A stretch of 19,356 nt of DNA from CAIWXH01 sp964555675 (GCA_964555675.1 CAZKTU010000116.1:1-19356); one strand, 5' to 3'; numbered from the stretch's first letter, positions 1 to 7,388 are shown. Notes: a model not told the origin generated them from the letters alone. Translations and numbers: made by a program.

Positions 1-6
1 CCTTAC

Positions 7-20
7 GGGAGGCGGCTCCC
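7..20 (-). terminator. Weak hairpin just past the oxidoreductase gene
   Basis: A 5-bp stem (gggag at 7-11, ctccc at 16-20) with a 4-nt loop lies immediately downstream of the leftward oxidoreductase stop codon. There is no T-run after it on the minus strand. It could be a weak terminator or transcript 3'-end hairpin, or chance in GC-rich DNA. Confidence 0.25.
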
Positions 21-25
21 CGCCA

Positions 26-1159
26 TCATAGCAGCCCGACGCCGGTGTTCGAGCGGTCGTGGCTGCGATGGCCGGTGTTGGGATCGTCGTCGCCGTGAAG
101 CGGCAATGGCAGCGCCGGGAAGCTGCTCTCGACGTCGTAGGCCCGCCCGTCGCGGCCTGAATCTCGCGCTCGCAGCATAATCTCAAGGGCGTGGTAATGC
201 TGCTCGGGCGTGATCAGCGGGCGCTCGCCGCGCTGGATGCACTCGACGAGATGGCGCAACCCATCGGTCCAGGGCCAGTCGCCGTCGGTCTCGTCGAAGA
301 CCTGCCAGGCGCCCACCGTATTCTGCCACAGCTCATAGCCGCGGGGGGCCCAATCCTCGCCGAGCATCTGGATCGTGCCCTCGCTCCCATAGATCTCGAT
401 GCCCGGCACGCGGTACTTCTGCATCGTGAAGCCCGTCGTCACCACCGCGAACACCGCGCCGCCGAAGTCGAGCAGGATCTGGGCGCTATCCTCCGTCTCG
501 ACCTGCACCAGTTCGCCATCGACCAGGCGCTGGGGGCGGGCTGTGCCCGTCATCGCCATCACGCGTTTGACCGGGCCGAGCAGACCGGTGAGGCTGATCA
601 CATTGTAGATGCCCAGGTCGAACATGGGCCCGCCGCCGTGCTTGTAGAACCAGGGCCCCCAGTTTGGCCCGTCCCAGCCGTAGAGCGCCCGCGCCTGCAA
701 CACCTGGCCGATCTCGCCGCGCCGCACACGACGCCAGATCGCCTGGTAGGTCGGGCTGAGCACCACATGGGGCGCGGGCAGGAGCAGACCCGGGCTGCGC
801 CTGGCCAGCTCTACCAGGGCCGCGCCGTCCTCCAGCGTGGTGGCCATGGGCTTTTCGACCAGCACATGCTTGCCGGCCTCAAGCGCCGCAGCGGCGATGC
901 GGGCGTGCTCGTTCATCGAGGTGAGCACCAGCACCAGGTCGACGTCATCGGCCTCGACCACATCGCGGTAGTTGGCGCTGAAGGGAATGGGGCCGAAGCG
1001 CTCGCGCACCGCAGCCTCGGCGGAAGGGCTCACATCGCAGGCCCGGGTTACGCTCAGCGGCACATCGTTGCCGCGCAGGCGCCGGATCTGGCGAGTGTAG
1101 GGGTAGCGCATCACTACGCCGCAGCCGACAATCCCGATCCGTAGAGGCTCCGCTCCCAT
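26..1159 (-). CDS. Gfo/Idh/MocA family NAD(P)-dependent oxidoreductase
   Basis: This is a 377-residue cytoplasmic sugar or sugar-derivative dehydrogenase of the Gfo/Idh/MocA family. The N-terminal Rossmann fold opens with GIVGCG (residues 9-14). The family EKP motif, whose Lys lies in the active site, is at residues 102-104. The C-terminal alpha/beta domain carries GGGPMFDLGIY (175-185), where most relatives have a catalytic-type Asp-x3-His; here the later position is Tyr185, as in a subset of the family. I start it at the ATG at 1159, because a longer reading to 1303 only adds a non-conserved tail inside the permease gene. It is last in the leftward cupin/ABC operon, 29 bp after the permease stop, so it probably acts on the imported sugar or a product of it. 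The substrate is unknown. The last ~20 residues are polar and not conserved-looking. Confidence 0.9.
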   Translation of the reverse strand: MGAEPLRIGIVGCGVVMRYPYTRQIRRLRGNDVPLSVTRACDVSPSAEAAVRERFGPIPFSANYRDVVEADDVDLVLVLTSMNEHARIAAAALEAGKHVLVEKPMATTLEDGAALVELARRSPGLLLPAPHVVLSPTYQAIWRRVRRGEIGQVLQARALYGWDGPNWGPWFYKHGGGPMFDLGIYNVISLTGLLGPVKRVMAMTGTARPQRLVDGELVQVETEDSAQILLDFGGAVFAVVTTGFTMQKYRVPGIEIYGSEGTIQMLGEDWAPRGYELWQNTVGAWQVFDETDGDWPWTDGLRHLVECIQRGERPLITPEQHYHALEIMLRARDSGRDGRAYDVESSFPALPLPLHGDDDPNTGHRSHDRSNTGVGLL

Positions 1160-1188
1160 GGCTGCTCGCTTTCGTTGTCTGGGCGACA

Positions 1189-2094
1189 TCAACCCTTGAT
1201 GCCGGTCATGCTCACACCCTGGAGGAAGTATCGCTGGGCGGCCACAAAGATCAGCACCAGCGGCAGGGTCGCCAGCACCGAGGCCGCCATCATCAGGTCC
1301 CACTCGATTGTGCGCTGGTTCTTGAAGGCGAAGACGCCGAGCGAGAGCGGGAACTGGCTGCGATCGCTCAGGTAGACCAGGGGGATAAAGAACTCATGCC
1401 AGGTCCAGAGAAAGGTGAAGACGGCGACCACGATCAGCGCGGGGCGCACCAGCGGCAAGATGATCTGCCAGAAGATGCGCCACTCGCCTGCGCCGTCCAC
1501 CCGCGCGGCGTCTGAGAGCTCGTAGGAGATGCCCATGAAGAACTGGCGCATCATGAAGATGAAGAAGGGGCTGAAGCGCAGCCCCAGCAGGATCAGCGGC
1601 GCATAGCCGCCGAGCAGCCCGAGCTGCTTGAACATGACATAGGTCGGGATGAAGGTAACGATCGAGGGCAGCATCAGCGTGGCCAGGGTGGCGATAAAGA
1701 GCGCCCGCCGCCCCGGGAAGCGCAGGCGCGCGAAGCCGTAGCCGACCAGGGCCGACATGATCAGCGTGCCCAGGGTGACACTGCAGGCGTAGTACAGGCT
1801 GTTGGTGAAGAAGCGGAAGAACGGGAAGCCGGGGTAGGTCAGCGTGCGCAGGTAGTTGTCCCAATAGACCGGGTCGGGCCACCACTGAATGGGTTGGGCA
1901 AAAATCGCCGTTTTCGCCTTCAGCGAGGAGATCAGCATCCAGTAGAACGGCAGCAGCAGCAGCACACTGGTGCCGAGCAGCAGCAGATGGCGCAGCAGCG
2001 CCGCGAAGAGGCGGCGAGTCCGGCTGCTTGCTCGGCCGTGCGTCGCCAGCTCGGAGGCGAGTGGCCCGCTATCTGAGCGCGAGAGAGGCGTCAT
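1189..2094 (-). CDS. Carbohydrate ABC transporter permease, MalG-type (CUT1)
   Basis: This is a 301-residue inner-membrane permease of the CUT1 sugar-importer class, the MalG/UgpE-like partner of the preceding MalF-type gene. A cytoplasmic N-terminus is followed by about six hydrophobic segments. The EAA loop that docks on the ATPase is clear at residues ~191-216 (SDAARVDGAGEWRIFWQIILP), followed by a last hydrophobic pair and the usual short C-terminal Gly-Ile-Lys-Gly tail. The frame is open to a TTG at 2100, but I choose the ATG at 2094: a GGGGGTG ribosome-binding site is well placed for it and too close to the TTG. It lies 53 bp after the MalF-type gene. No ABC ATPase is encoded nearby, so a shared MsmK-like subunit is likely (inference). 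Confidence 0.93.
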   Translation of the reverse strand: MTPLSRSDSGPLASELATHGRASSRTRRLFAALLRHLLLLGTSVLLLLPFYWMLISSLKAKTAIFAQPIQWWPDPVYWDNYLRTLTYPGFPFFRFFTNSLYYACSVTLGTLIMSALVGYGFARLRFPGRRALFIATLATLMLPSIVTFIPTYVMFKQLGLLGGYAPLILLGLRFSPFFIFMMRQFFMGISYELSDAARVDGAGEWRIFWQIILPLVRPALIVVAVFTFLWTWHEFFIPLVYLSDRSQFPLSLGVFAFKNQRTIEWDLMMAASVLATLPLVLIFVAAQRYFLQGVSMTGIKG

Positions 2095-2147
2095 CGCCAA
2101 TCACCCCCTGAGCTACAATCGTGCGCGGACGTCCTAGCTGAGAATAT

Positions 2148-3080
2148 TTAATGTCCGTGCTCATCGGCCTCGTAGTAGACCCAGAGCCGCGCCGTGCCGA
2201 AGATCAGCAGCGTCAGCGCCAGGATAGCGAGCACCAGCACCACGCTGAGCGCCGCCGCGTAGCCCATCGAGAAATAGCGGAAGGCGTTGCGGTAGATGTG
2301 CATCATGACCATGAGGGTGGACTCGAGCGGGTCGCCGTTGCTGCCGCCGATCACCACCGCCTGGTCGAAGACCTGAAAGGAGTAGATCACCCCCATCACC
2401 AGATTGAAGAGGATGGTCGGCGTCAGCAGGGGCAGCGAAATCCGCCAGAAGCGCCCGAAGGGGCCGGCGCCGTCGATCGCCGCGGCGTCGAGCAGCGACT
2501 CGGGGATCTCCTTCAACCCCGCCAGAAAGACCAGCGTCTCGACGCCGACCGGCCAGAGGTAGAGCAGGATGAGCGCGGGCTTCGACCAGGCCGGGTCGGT
2601 GAACCAGCGCGGCGCAGGCACCCCGACGGCGCCGAGCAGGGCCGCCACCGGCCCGCCCGGATTGAGCAGCACCAGGAAGATTACCGCGCCGACCACCGGC
2701 GGCACCAGCGAGGGCAGGTAGAACAAGGCACGATAGACGCCGATGCCACGAGCGCGCAGGTTCATCAGCAGGGCCAGGGCGAGGGCCAGGATCAGCCGCA
2801 GCGGCACGGCAAAGGCCGCATAGAAGAGTGTGTTGCGCACGGCGATCCACAGGGCCGGGTCGTTCGTAAAAAGCGTGGTGTAGTTATCCAGGCCGATCAA
2901 GCGTGGCGGTTCGAGGATGCTGTACTCGGTGAACGAGAGGTAGAGTACCGCCAGGACTGGGTAGGCGACGAAGATGATTAGATAGAGCACCCAGGGCGCC
3001 ACGAAGAGCATTCCCGCGATCGCTTCGCGGCGCCGCAGCCGACTGTGCGGCGCCGGGCCCAGGCTGCTGGTCGCTGCCAT
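2148..3080 (-). CDS. Carbohydrate ABC transporter permease, MalF-type (CUT1)
   Basis: This is a 310-residue membrane permease of the UgpA/MalF-like CUT1 group. A basic N-terminus (RLRRREA) leads to a first membrane helix at residues ~22-48 (LFVAPWVLYLIIFVAYPVL), with five further hydrophobic segments. The EAA loop is at ~195-220 (LLDAAAIDGAGPFGRFWRI), the contact site for the ATPase. The start at 3080 is fixed by a full Shine-Dalgarno sequence (AAGGAGGT, 3087-3094 read on the minus strand) six bases upstream; the open frame continues into the binding-protein gene but codes no conserved sequence there. It lies 29 bp after the binding-protein stop and is co-transcribed with it. Confidence 0.94.
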   Translation of the reverse strand: MAATSSLGPAPHSRLRRREAIAGMLFVAPWVLYLIIFVAYPVLAVLYLSFTEYSILEPPRLIGLDNYTTLFTNDPALWIAVRNTLFYAAFAVPLRLILALALALLMNLRARGIGVYRALFYLPSLVPPVVGAVIFLVLLNPGGPVAALLGAVGVPAPRWFTDPAWSKPALILLYLWPVGVETLVFLAGLKEIPESLLDAAAIDGAGPFGRFWRISLPLLTPTILFNLVMGVIYSFQVFDQAVVIGGSNGDPLESTLMVMMHIYRNAFRYFSMGYAAALSVVLVLAILALTLLIFGTARLWVYYEADEHGH

Positions 3081-3086
3081 CACCGC

Positions 3087-3094
3087 ACCTCCTT
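3087..3094 (-). promoter_or_regulatory. Consensus Shine-Dalgarno for the MalF-type permease
   Basis: Read on the minus strand the bases are AAGGAGGT, a full match to the anti-SD core, six bases before the ATG at 3080. It rules out the 59-residue N-terminal extension allowed by the open frame. It is the strongest ribosome-binding site in this operon. Confidence 0.85.
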
Positions 3095-3109
3095 CTACCC
3101 CGCCTGGCC

Positions 3110-4531
3110 TTAGCCGCGCAGCACCTGGGCCAGCTGTGAGTCGCAGGCCTGCTGTGCCTCCGCCAGGGCGTCTTTGGGCGTGGCCGTCTTGCTCATGATC
3201 TGGTCGTAGGCCCGGCTGATCTGGTCGTTGGCGAAGTCCTGGATCGGCGAGGTCCACATCGGCGTCGCGATCGCGAGCTGCTGACGGAAGAAGTCCGTGA
3301 CGTCGCGGGCGAACTCCTCGCCGCGCTTCTCAGCCACTAGCTGCATCGCCAGGTCGCCGCCGACCATGGTGTTGACGGGCAGGTCGGGCACGGTCGCGAA
3401 CCAGAGCTTCACACCCTCGACGCTCAGGTAGTCGAGGTACTTGAAGGCCTCCTCGCGGTTGGCCGCGCCCTTGGGGATGACCAGCCAGTTCGGGTAGTAG
3501 CCTGAGACGGCCGCGCCGCCGCCGGGGCCAACGGGGAGCTGGGCCACATCCCATGCTTTGAACACCGGCTCGAGCTGATAGAGGTCGCCGGCGGCCCAGG
3601 AGCCGTTGATCGCCATGGCGAGTTTGCCGGTTTGCCAGGCCGGCTCGAGCCCGCTGTCGGTAATGCTCATGCCCCAGCCGGAGTTCGCGCTGAGCAGCGT
3701 GTAGTCGCCTTTATACTCTTCGTCGAGCCAGTCGACCAGGTACTGCATCATGGCGACGTTGGCCTCGGAGTTGATCGTATGCTGCTGGGCCGCCGAGTCG
3801 TAGAGCTGCCCGCCATTGAGCGCCGACCAGATGGTGAGCGTCACCGGGTCGAACTGGGGCAGGAAGCCGGCCATCTCCAGCGTATCGCCGTTGTAGCGGG
3901 TGAACTCCTTGGAGAGCTTACGCAGCTCGTCCCAGGTCTTCGGGAAGCTGGCGCGGTCGGTGGGGATGCCGCGCTCCTCAAAGGCGTCCTGGTTGTAGAA
4001 GAGGCCGTAGCTGCCGGAGGTGACGGGCAGCCCGTAGGTCTTGCCGCCGTACTGGCAGCTGGCGAGCACGCCGGCGGGCCAATTGGCGAGCTGCGAGTTC
4101 GTCGAGGCGGCCATCAGGTCGTCGAGCGGCTCGAGGGCGCCGCGCACCCCGAGGGCTACTGGCGAGGTCCAGATGATCGTCATGTCGGGCGGGTTGCCGC
4201 CGGCGATGCGGGCCAGCAGCATCTCGTTGAAGTCGCTGTCGCCGGTGCCGCATTGGGTTGGGCCAATCTCGATCGTGGGGTTGAGCTGCGTGTAGTTGCC
4301 GGCGATTGTGTCGAAGAGCTTGCAGAAGGCGTCGGAGCCGCCGGGAGTCCAGAAGCTCATGGCGATCTTCTCGGCCGCGGCGGCGCTGCCGGCGGTTGGC
4401 GCCTCTGCCGCCGGCTGTTGGGGTGCGCCGGCGCAGGCTGCCAGGAGGGAGGTGCCGCTGAGCCCGGCCAACTGGAGAAACGACCGCCGGCTGAGCCGGC
4501 CCCGAGCAACATCATTGTGTCGAGCGCCCAT
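3110..4531 (-). CDS. Extracellular sugar-binding lipoprotein (family 1), Tat-type signal
   Basis: This 473-residue solute-binding protein captures the sugar outside the membrane and delivers it to the two permeases encoded next. The N-terminus has a twin-arginine motif SRRSFLQLAG (residues 14-23) and a lipobox ending LLAAC, with Cys33 as the lipidation site, so it looks like a Tat-exported lipoprotein. The Ala/Pro/Glu-rich stretch after Cys33 is a typical tether. The mature part has the family features: MSFWTPGG near the start of the fold, a central GSWAAGDL ligand-lobe motif, and GYYPNWLVIPKGAANREEAFKYLDYL near the C-terminus. GAGGAGA lies about nine bases before the ATG at 4531. It lies 53 bp after the cupin gene and 29 bp before the MalF-type permease. 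Family 1 proteins mostly bind oligosaccharides or glycerol-phosphate-type ligands; the ligand here is not predictable. Confidence 0.94.
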   Translation of the reverse strand: MGARHNDVARGRLSRRSFLQLAGLSGTSLLAACAGAPQQPAAEAPTAGSAAAAEKIAMSFWTPGGSDAFCKLFDTIAGNYTQLNPTIEIGPTQCGTGDSDFNEMLLARIAGGNPPDMTIIWTSPVALGVRGALEPLDDLMAASTNSQLANWPAGVLASCQYGGKTYGLPVTSGSYGLFYNQDAFEERGIPTDRASFPKTWDELRKLSKEFTRYNGDTLEMAGFLPQFDPVTLTIWSALNGGQLYDSAAQQHTINSEANVAMMQYLVDWLDEEYKGDYTLLSANSGWGMSITDSGLEPAWQTGKLAMAINGSWAAGDLYQLEPVFKAWDVAQLPVGPGGGAAVSGYYPNWLVIPKGAANREEAFKYLDYLSVEGVKLWFATVPDLPVNTMVGGDLAMQLVAEKRGEEFARDVTDFFRQQLAIATPMWTSPIQDFANDQISRAYDQIMSKTATPKDALAEAQQACDSQLAQVLRG

Positions 4532-4584
4532 GGTCTGTCTCCTCTTCTTGTCGTCGCTGCTATCAGACGGTGGTGATCGCGCGG

Positions 4585-5439
4585 CTATGCGGGCAGGTAG
4601 CCCGGCGCAACGCCGAAGATCGCACTGACCGGGGCGGCGGCCACGTTGTAGAGCTGGTATAGCTCACCCTGGGGGATGTAGAAGCCATCGCCGGGCGCCA
4701 GCTCGTGCCAGCGCGGCCCCTGGTGTTCGGGCAGGCGCACATTCAGCGTGCCGCTGAGCAGATAGAGGCTGAGATCCCCGCTGTGGCAGCGCACATCGCT
4801 ATGCTGACCGGGCAGGAGCTCGACCTTGCCGACTGTCAGGTGCTCGGTGGCGGCGTACAGGCCCACCAGCGTTTGTCGCTCTTTGCCCTCAAGCCGCCAG
4901 AGTAGATCGCTGTCGCGCATGACCTGCATGGTGCGGGCGCGGGCCTGTTCATCTCGGGCCATAGGCCAGCGGCCGAGCAGCTCGTCCTGGGTGTAGCGCG
5001 GCGCCGTGAGGTAGGGCTGGGTGCGGGCGTAGGCGCCCGAGGTGCCTTGCGAGGGCGGCGGCGCGAAGTATTCCAGCACCCGTAGGGGCTCGGTGCCGCA
5101 GTTCAGGGCGTGGTGCCAGGTATCGCGGCGGAAGAATACCGCCTCGCCCGGCCCCGCGCGGTAGAGCTCGCCCGTCTCCGGGTTGCTGAGGATCATCTGG
5201 CCACTGAGGACATAGAAGACCTCGTCGGCGCCAAAGATGGTGCGGTAAGCCTCTGAGTGACGAAACATGGCCCCCGGCAGCAGCCCGAAGACGAGCTGAT
5301 GGATCTTGTCGCTCGACACATAGATCCAGTCTGCGACCTCGCCGGATGCTGCGTCGCCCCAGAGATGCCGAGTAACCGCGGCGAAGGGGATATGCGCCGG
5401 GCCCGCAAAGGTCGGGCGCGGGGATGAGGTGTAGCCCAT
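4585..5439 (-). CDS. Two-domain cupin protein, first gene of the sugar operon
   Basis: This is a 284-residue bicupin. Cupin 1 (residues ~50-125) holds HSE (61-63), ADEVFYVLSGQM (71-82), a GPGEAVFF turn (97-103) and WHHALN (108-113), so a complete set of metal ligands is plausible. Cupin 2 (~205-275) has HSDVRCHSGDLSLYLLSG (213-230) and IPQGELYQLYN (255-265), where the usual last His is Tyr, so its metal site may be incomplete. Such proteins act as sugar isomerases, dioxygenases or ligand sensors; I cannot choose among these. I start at the ATG at 5439, preceded by GGAGG at good spacing, instead of an in-frame upstream codon at 5478. It is the first gene after the GntR-controlled promoter, so it is probably involved in processing or sensing the imported compound. 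Confidence 0.85.
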   Translation of the reverse strand: MGYTSSPRPTFAGPAHIPFAAVTRHLWGDAASGEVADWIYVSSDKIHQLVFGLLPGAMFRHSEAYRTIFGADEVFYVLSGQMILSNPETGELYRAGPGEAVFFRRDTWHHALNCGTEPLRVLEYFAPPPSQGTSGAYARTQPYLTAPRYTQDELLGRWPMARDEQARARTMQVMRDSDLLWRLEGKERQTLVGLYAATEHLTVGKVELLPGQHSDVRCHSGDLSLYLLSGTLNVRLPEHQGPRWHELAPGDGFYIPQGELYQLYNVAAAPVSAIFGVAPGYLPA

Positions 5440-5500
5440 GGCTAGCCTCCGTGTGGCACCTGCGGCGCGTGGCGCCAAAGGTGTACTGCTCTGCTTGTTG

Positions 5501-5516
5501 GGTGGTCCAGACCACT
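5501..5516. promoter_or_regulatory. GntR operator-like palindrome 1 (cupin/ABC side)
   Basis: GTGGTC-N2-GACCAC is a perfect 6-bp inverted repeat at 5502-5515. On the minus strand the 16-mer reads AGTGGTCTGGACCACC, one or two bases away from the DasR/NagR-type site AGTGGTCTAGACCACT (consensus from memory). It sits about 7-22 bases downstream of the predicted leftward transcription start, where a bound repressor would block RNA polymerase. The regulator encoded divergently is of the HutC/GntR class that uses such sites. Confidence 0.75.
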
Positions 5517-5529
5517 GACGGGATAGCCT

Positions 5530-5558
5530 ATCTTAGTGCCCGCTGCCGCCCTTGTCAA
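5530..5558 (-). promoter_or_regulatory. Sigma-70 promoter for the cupin/ABC/oxidoreductase operon
   Basis: Read on the minus strand: -35 TTGACA (5558-5553), 17-bp spacer, -10 TAAGAT (5535-5530). The predicted start is near 5523, giving a leader of about 84 nt before the cupin ATG. The -35 is part of an inverted repeat TTGTCAA-N7-TTGACAA (5552-5572) created by the two divergent -35 boxes. Confidence 0.7.
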
Positions 5559-5565
5559 GCCCCGA

Positions 5566-5594
5566 TTGACAAATGGATAGCCAGCCCGTATGAT
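5566..5594 (+). promoter_or_regulatory. Sigma-70 promoter for gntR-ROK
   Basis: TTGACA at 5566-5571, a 17-bp spacer, and TATGAT at 5589-5594, one mismatch from full consensus. The predicted start is near 5601, about 50 nt before the GntR ATG. It is the best promoter match I see in the window and mirrors the leftward promoter. Confidence 0.75.
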
Positions 5595-5613
5595 GCTTCA
5601 AGTGTCACTGTGC

Positions 5614-5629
5614 AGTGGTCCATACCAGT
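5614..5629. promoter_or_regulatory. GntR operator-like palindrome 2 (gntR side)
   Basis: The 16-mer AGTGGTCCATACCAGT contains TGGT-N4-ACCA, the same arms as operator 1. It lies about 13 bases downstream of the predicted rightward start and upstream of the GntR ribosome-binding site, as expected for autorepression. Confidence 0.7.
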
Positions 5630-5650
5630 GGACAGGCGGAGTATGCAGGC

Positions 5651-6439
5651 ATGGCCCTGAGCAAGACCAGCCCGGTCCCGCTCTACTATCAGCTGGCCGA
5701 GCTGCTGAAGGAGCAGATTCGTTCCGGCGAGCTCAAAGCGGGGGCGCAGCTCCCCTCTGAGCGTGCGCTGAGCGAGAGCTTCGCGATTAGCCGAAACACC
5801 GCCCGCCAGGCGATCGCCTACCTCATCCACGAGGGCGCGGTGCTGGTGCGTCACGGTCTAGGCACCTTCGTAGCCGAGCCAAAGCTCACCCACGATGTGC
5901 TGCGGCTCCGCGGCTTCACCGAAGAGATGTCGCTGTACGGTGGCCGGGTGACCTCGCGCGTGCTGGAGCACGAAGCGATCGCCCCGCCCCAACCGGTCGC
6001 CGCGCACCTGCACATCGCGCCCGACGCCGCCGTGGCCAGGCTGGTGCGCCTGCGCCTGCTCGACGCAACGCCGCTGCTGCTCGAGACGAGTTATGTGCCG
6101 CTTGCGCTCTGTCCCGGCCTCGAGCACGAGGACATGGCGACTCAGTCGCTGTACACGGTGCTAGAGCAGCGCTACGGCTTGAGCCTGAAGCGCTCGCGCC
6201 AGACGCTCGAGGTGATGATCGCCGACGAGTTCGAGGCCGATCTCTTCGGCTGCGTGCTCGGCGCGCCGCTCTTCCTGCTCGAGAGTGTGATCGTCGACGA
6301 CCAGGGGCGTCCGGTGGAGTTCGCAAAAACGGTCTACCGTGGCGACCGCTTCAAGTTCGCCTTCGAGAGCGAGCGGGACACGCCGAACAGCGATGTCGCC
6401 TCGCCCCAGATCAGCCTGGTGCTCGCCTATGACGGCTGA
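5651..6439 (+). CDS. GntR family transcriptional regulator, HutC/UTRA type
   Basis: This 262-residue DNA-binding repressor probably controls the sugar operon and itself. The N-terminal winged helix-turn-helix (residues ~8-78) has the GntR signatures PLYYQLAELLKEQI, GELKAGAQLPSERALSE, SRNTARQAIAYL and VRHGLGTFV. The C-terminal UTRA effector domain (~93-250) includes LRGFTEEM, the central SYVPLALCPGL, and the closing VDDQGRPVEFAKTVYRGDRFKF. UTRA domains usually bind phosphorylated sugars or small acids. I take the ATG at 5651, with GGCGGAG about nine bases upstream; an in-frame GTG at 5615 falls inside operator 2 and is an unlikely start. Its stop overlaps the start of the ROK gene by 11 bp, so the two are translationally coupled. 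Target sites are visible at 5501-5516 and 5614-5629. Confidence 0.93.
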   Translation: MALSKTSPVPLYYQLAELLKEQIRSGELKAGAQLPSERALSESFAISRNTARQAIAYLIHEGAVLVRHGLGTFVAEPKLTHDVLRLRGFTEEMSLYGGRVTSRVLEHEAIAPPQPVAAHLHIAPDAAVARLVRLRLLDATPLLLETSYVPLALCPGLEHEDMATQSLYTVLEQRYGLSLKRSRQTLEVMIADEFEADLFGCVLGAPLFLLESVIVDDQGRPVEFAKTVYRGDRFKFAFESERDTPNSDVASPQISLVLAYDG

Positions 6440-7361
6440 GCTCCAGGACCCGGGCTGCGCGATCGGTATCGACGTCGGCGCCACCAAGCTCGCCGGCGGC
6501 GTTGTCGCGCTCGCGAGCGGGCAGCTTGTGACCCGCAAGGTCTGCCCCACCGAGCCGGGTCGTGGGCCCCACGCGGTTGTTGCCGACATCGCCGCCCTCG
6601 CCGCCGAGCTGCACGCCGCGCTCCCGCCAGGGCAGCCGTTCCGCGGCGTGGGTCTCGGCCTGCCCGAGCTCGTTGCCCCTGAGGGGACGATCAGCAGTGC
6701 CTACCTGCTCGACTGGGACGCGGCGCCACTGGAACAGGCGCTCGGGCCGGGGCCGCTGCGCGTCGAGGCCGATGTGCGCGCTCACGCCCGGGCCGAGGCG
6801 CGCTACGGCGCGGGGCGCGACCGGCAGCAGTTCGTGTATGTGTCGATAGGCAGCGGCATCAGCGCCTGCCTCGTGCTGCATGGGCGCCCACACCAGGGCA
6901 TGCGGGGCAACGCCCTGGTCTTCTCGAGCGGACAGCTGAGTATTCCCTGCCCGGTCTGCGGCGAACTGCGCCCCTTCGTGCTGGAGGAGTATGCCTCAGG
7001 GCTGGCCCTGGCGGCGCGCTACAACCACGAGGCGGCGCAACCCGTCGCCCGCGCCGAGGAGTTGGCCCCACGGGCGGTCGCAGGCGACGTCCTGGCGCGC
7101 AGGGTGCTGAGCAGCGCCGGCACCGTACTCGGCAGCGGCATCGCCTGGCTGGTCAATGTGCTCGACCCGGAGGCAGTGATCATTGGCGGTGGCCTCGGGC
7201 TGGCGGGCGGCCTGTACTGGGACAGCCTGACGAGGGCGGTGCGCGCCCACATCTGGGCGCCCGCGAGCCGAGAGTTGCCGCTGCTGCGGGCGGCCCTGGG
7301 CGCCGACGCGGGCATCGTCGGCGCGGCCCTCGCCGTCGCCGAGCAGCGCCCAGCGCCCTGA
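6429..7361 (+). CDS. ROK family protein (sugar kinase-like) with degenerate zinc motif
   Basis: This 310-residue protein has the ASKHA/ROK fold and probably phosphorylates a sugar. The phosphate-binding loop GIDVGATKLAG (residues 13-23) is intact, as are the second nucleotide region IGSGISACLVLHG (140-152) and the C-terminal VIIGGGLGLAG (~245-255). The region matching the usual ENDANAAALAE reads EADVRAHARAE (113-123): the likely catalytic Asp115 is kept, but the preceding Asn is Ala. The ROK zinc motif CxCGxxGCxExxxS is altered: Cys174 and Cys177-Gly are present, but the last Cys and the upstream EIGH His are not. It may be a divergent kinase or a non-enzymatic sugar sensor. The ATG at 6429 lies inside the end of gntR, indicating coupled translation. 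ROK kinase is the simplest reading. Confidence 0.85.
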   Translation: MTAELQDPGCAIGIDVGATKLAGGVVALASGQLVTRKVCPTEPGRGPHAVVADIAALAAELHAALPPGQPFRGVGLGLPELVAPEGTISSAYLLDWDAAPLEQALGPGPLRVEADVRAHARAEARYGAGRDRQQFVYVSIGSGISACLVLHGRPHQGMRGNALVFSSGQLSIPCPVCGELRPFVLEEYASGLALAARYNHEAAQPVARAEELAPRAVAGDVLARRVLSSAGTVLGSGIAWLVNVLDPEAVIIGGGLGLAGGLYWDSLTRAVRAHIWAPASRELPLLRAALGADAGIVGAALAVAEQRPAP

Positions 7362-7364
7362 TGA

Positions 7365-7382
7365 GGCGGCGCCTGGGCCGCT
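7365..7382. terminator. Short GC hairpin between convergent genes
   Basis: GGCGGC (7365-7370) pairs with GCCGCT (7377-7382, one G-T pair) around a 6-nt loop, in the 27-bp gap between the ROK stop and the LCP stop. There is no T-run on either side, so a role as a bidirectional terminator is only plausible. Confidence 0.25.
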
Positions 7383-7388
7383 CTGCTA

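Noticed and set aside
191..1144. A 317-residue frame antisense to the oxidoreductase gene
   Set aside because: His/Ala/Gly-rich shadow with no recognisable domain; the opposite strand has Rossmann and EKP motifs.
2098..2100. TTG start for the MalG-type permease
   Set aside because: The GGGGGTG ribosome-binding site is only two bases from the TTG but well spaced for the ATG at 2094.
3632..4576. A 314-residue frame antisense to the binding-protein gene
   Set aside because: Shadow of a GC-rich coding sequence; no signal, motif or ribosome-binding site supports it.
5615..5617. GTG start for the GntR regulator
   Set aside because: It falls inside operator 2 and adds 12 residues not typical of the family; the ATG at 5651 has a ribosome-binding site.
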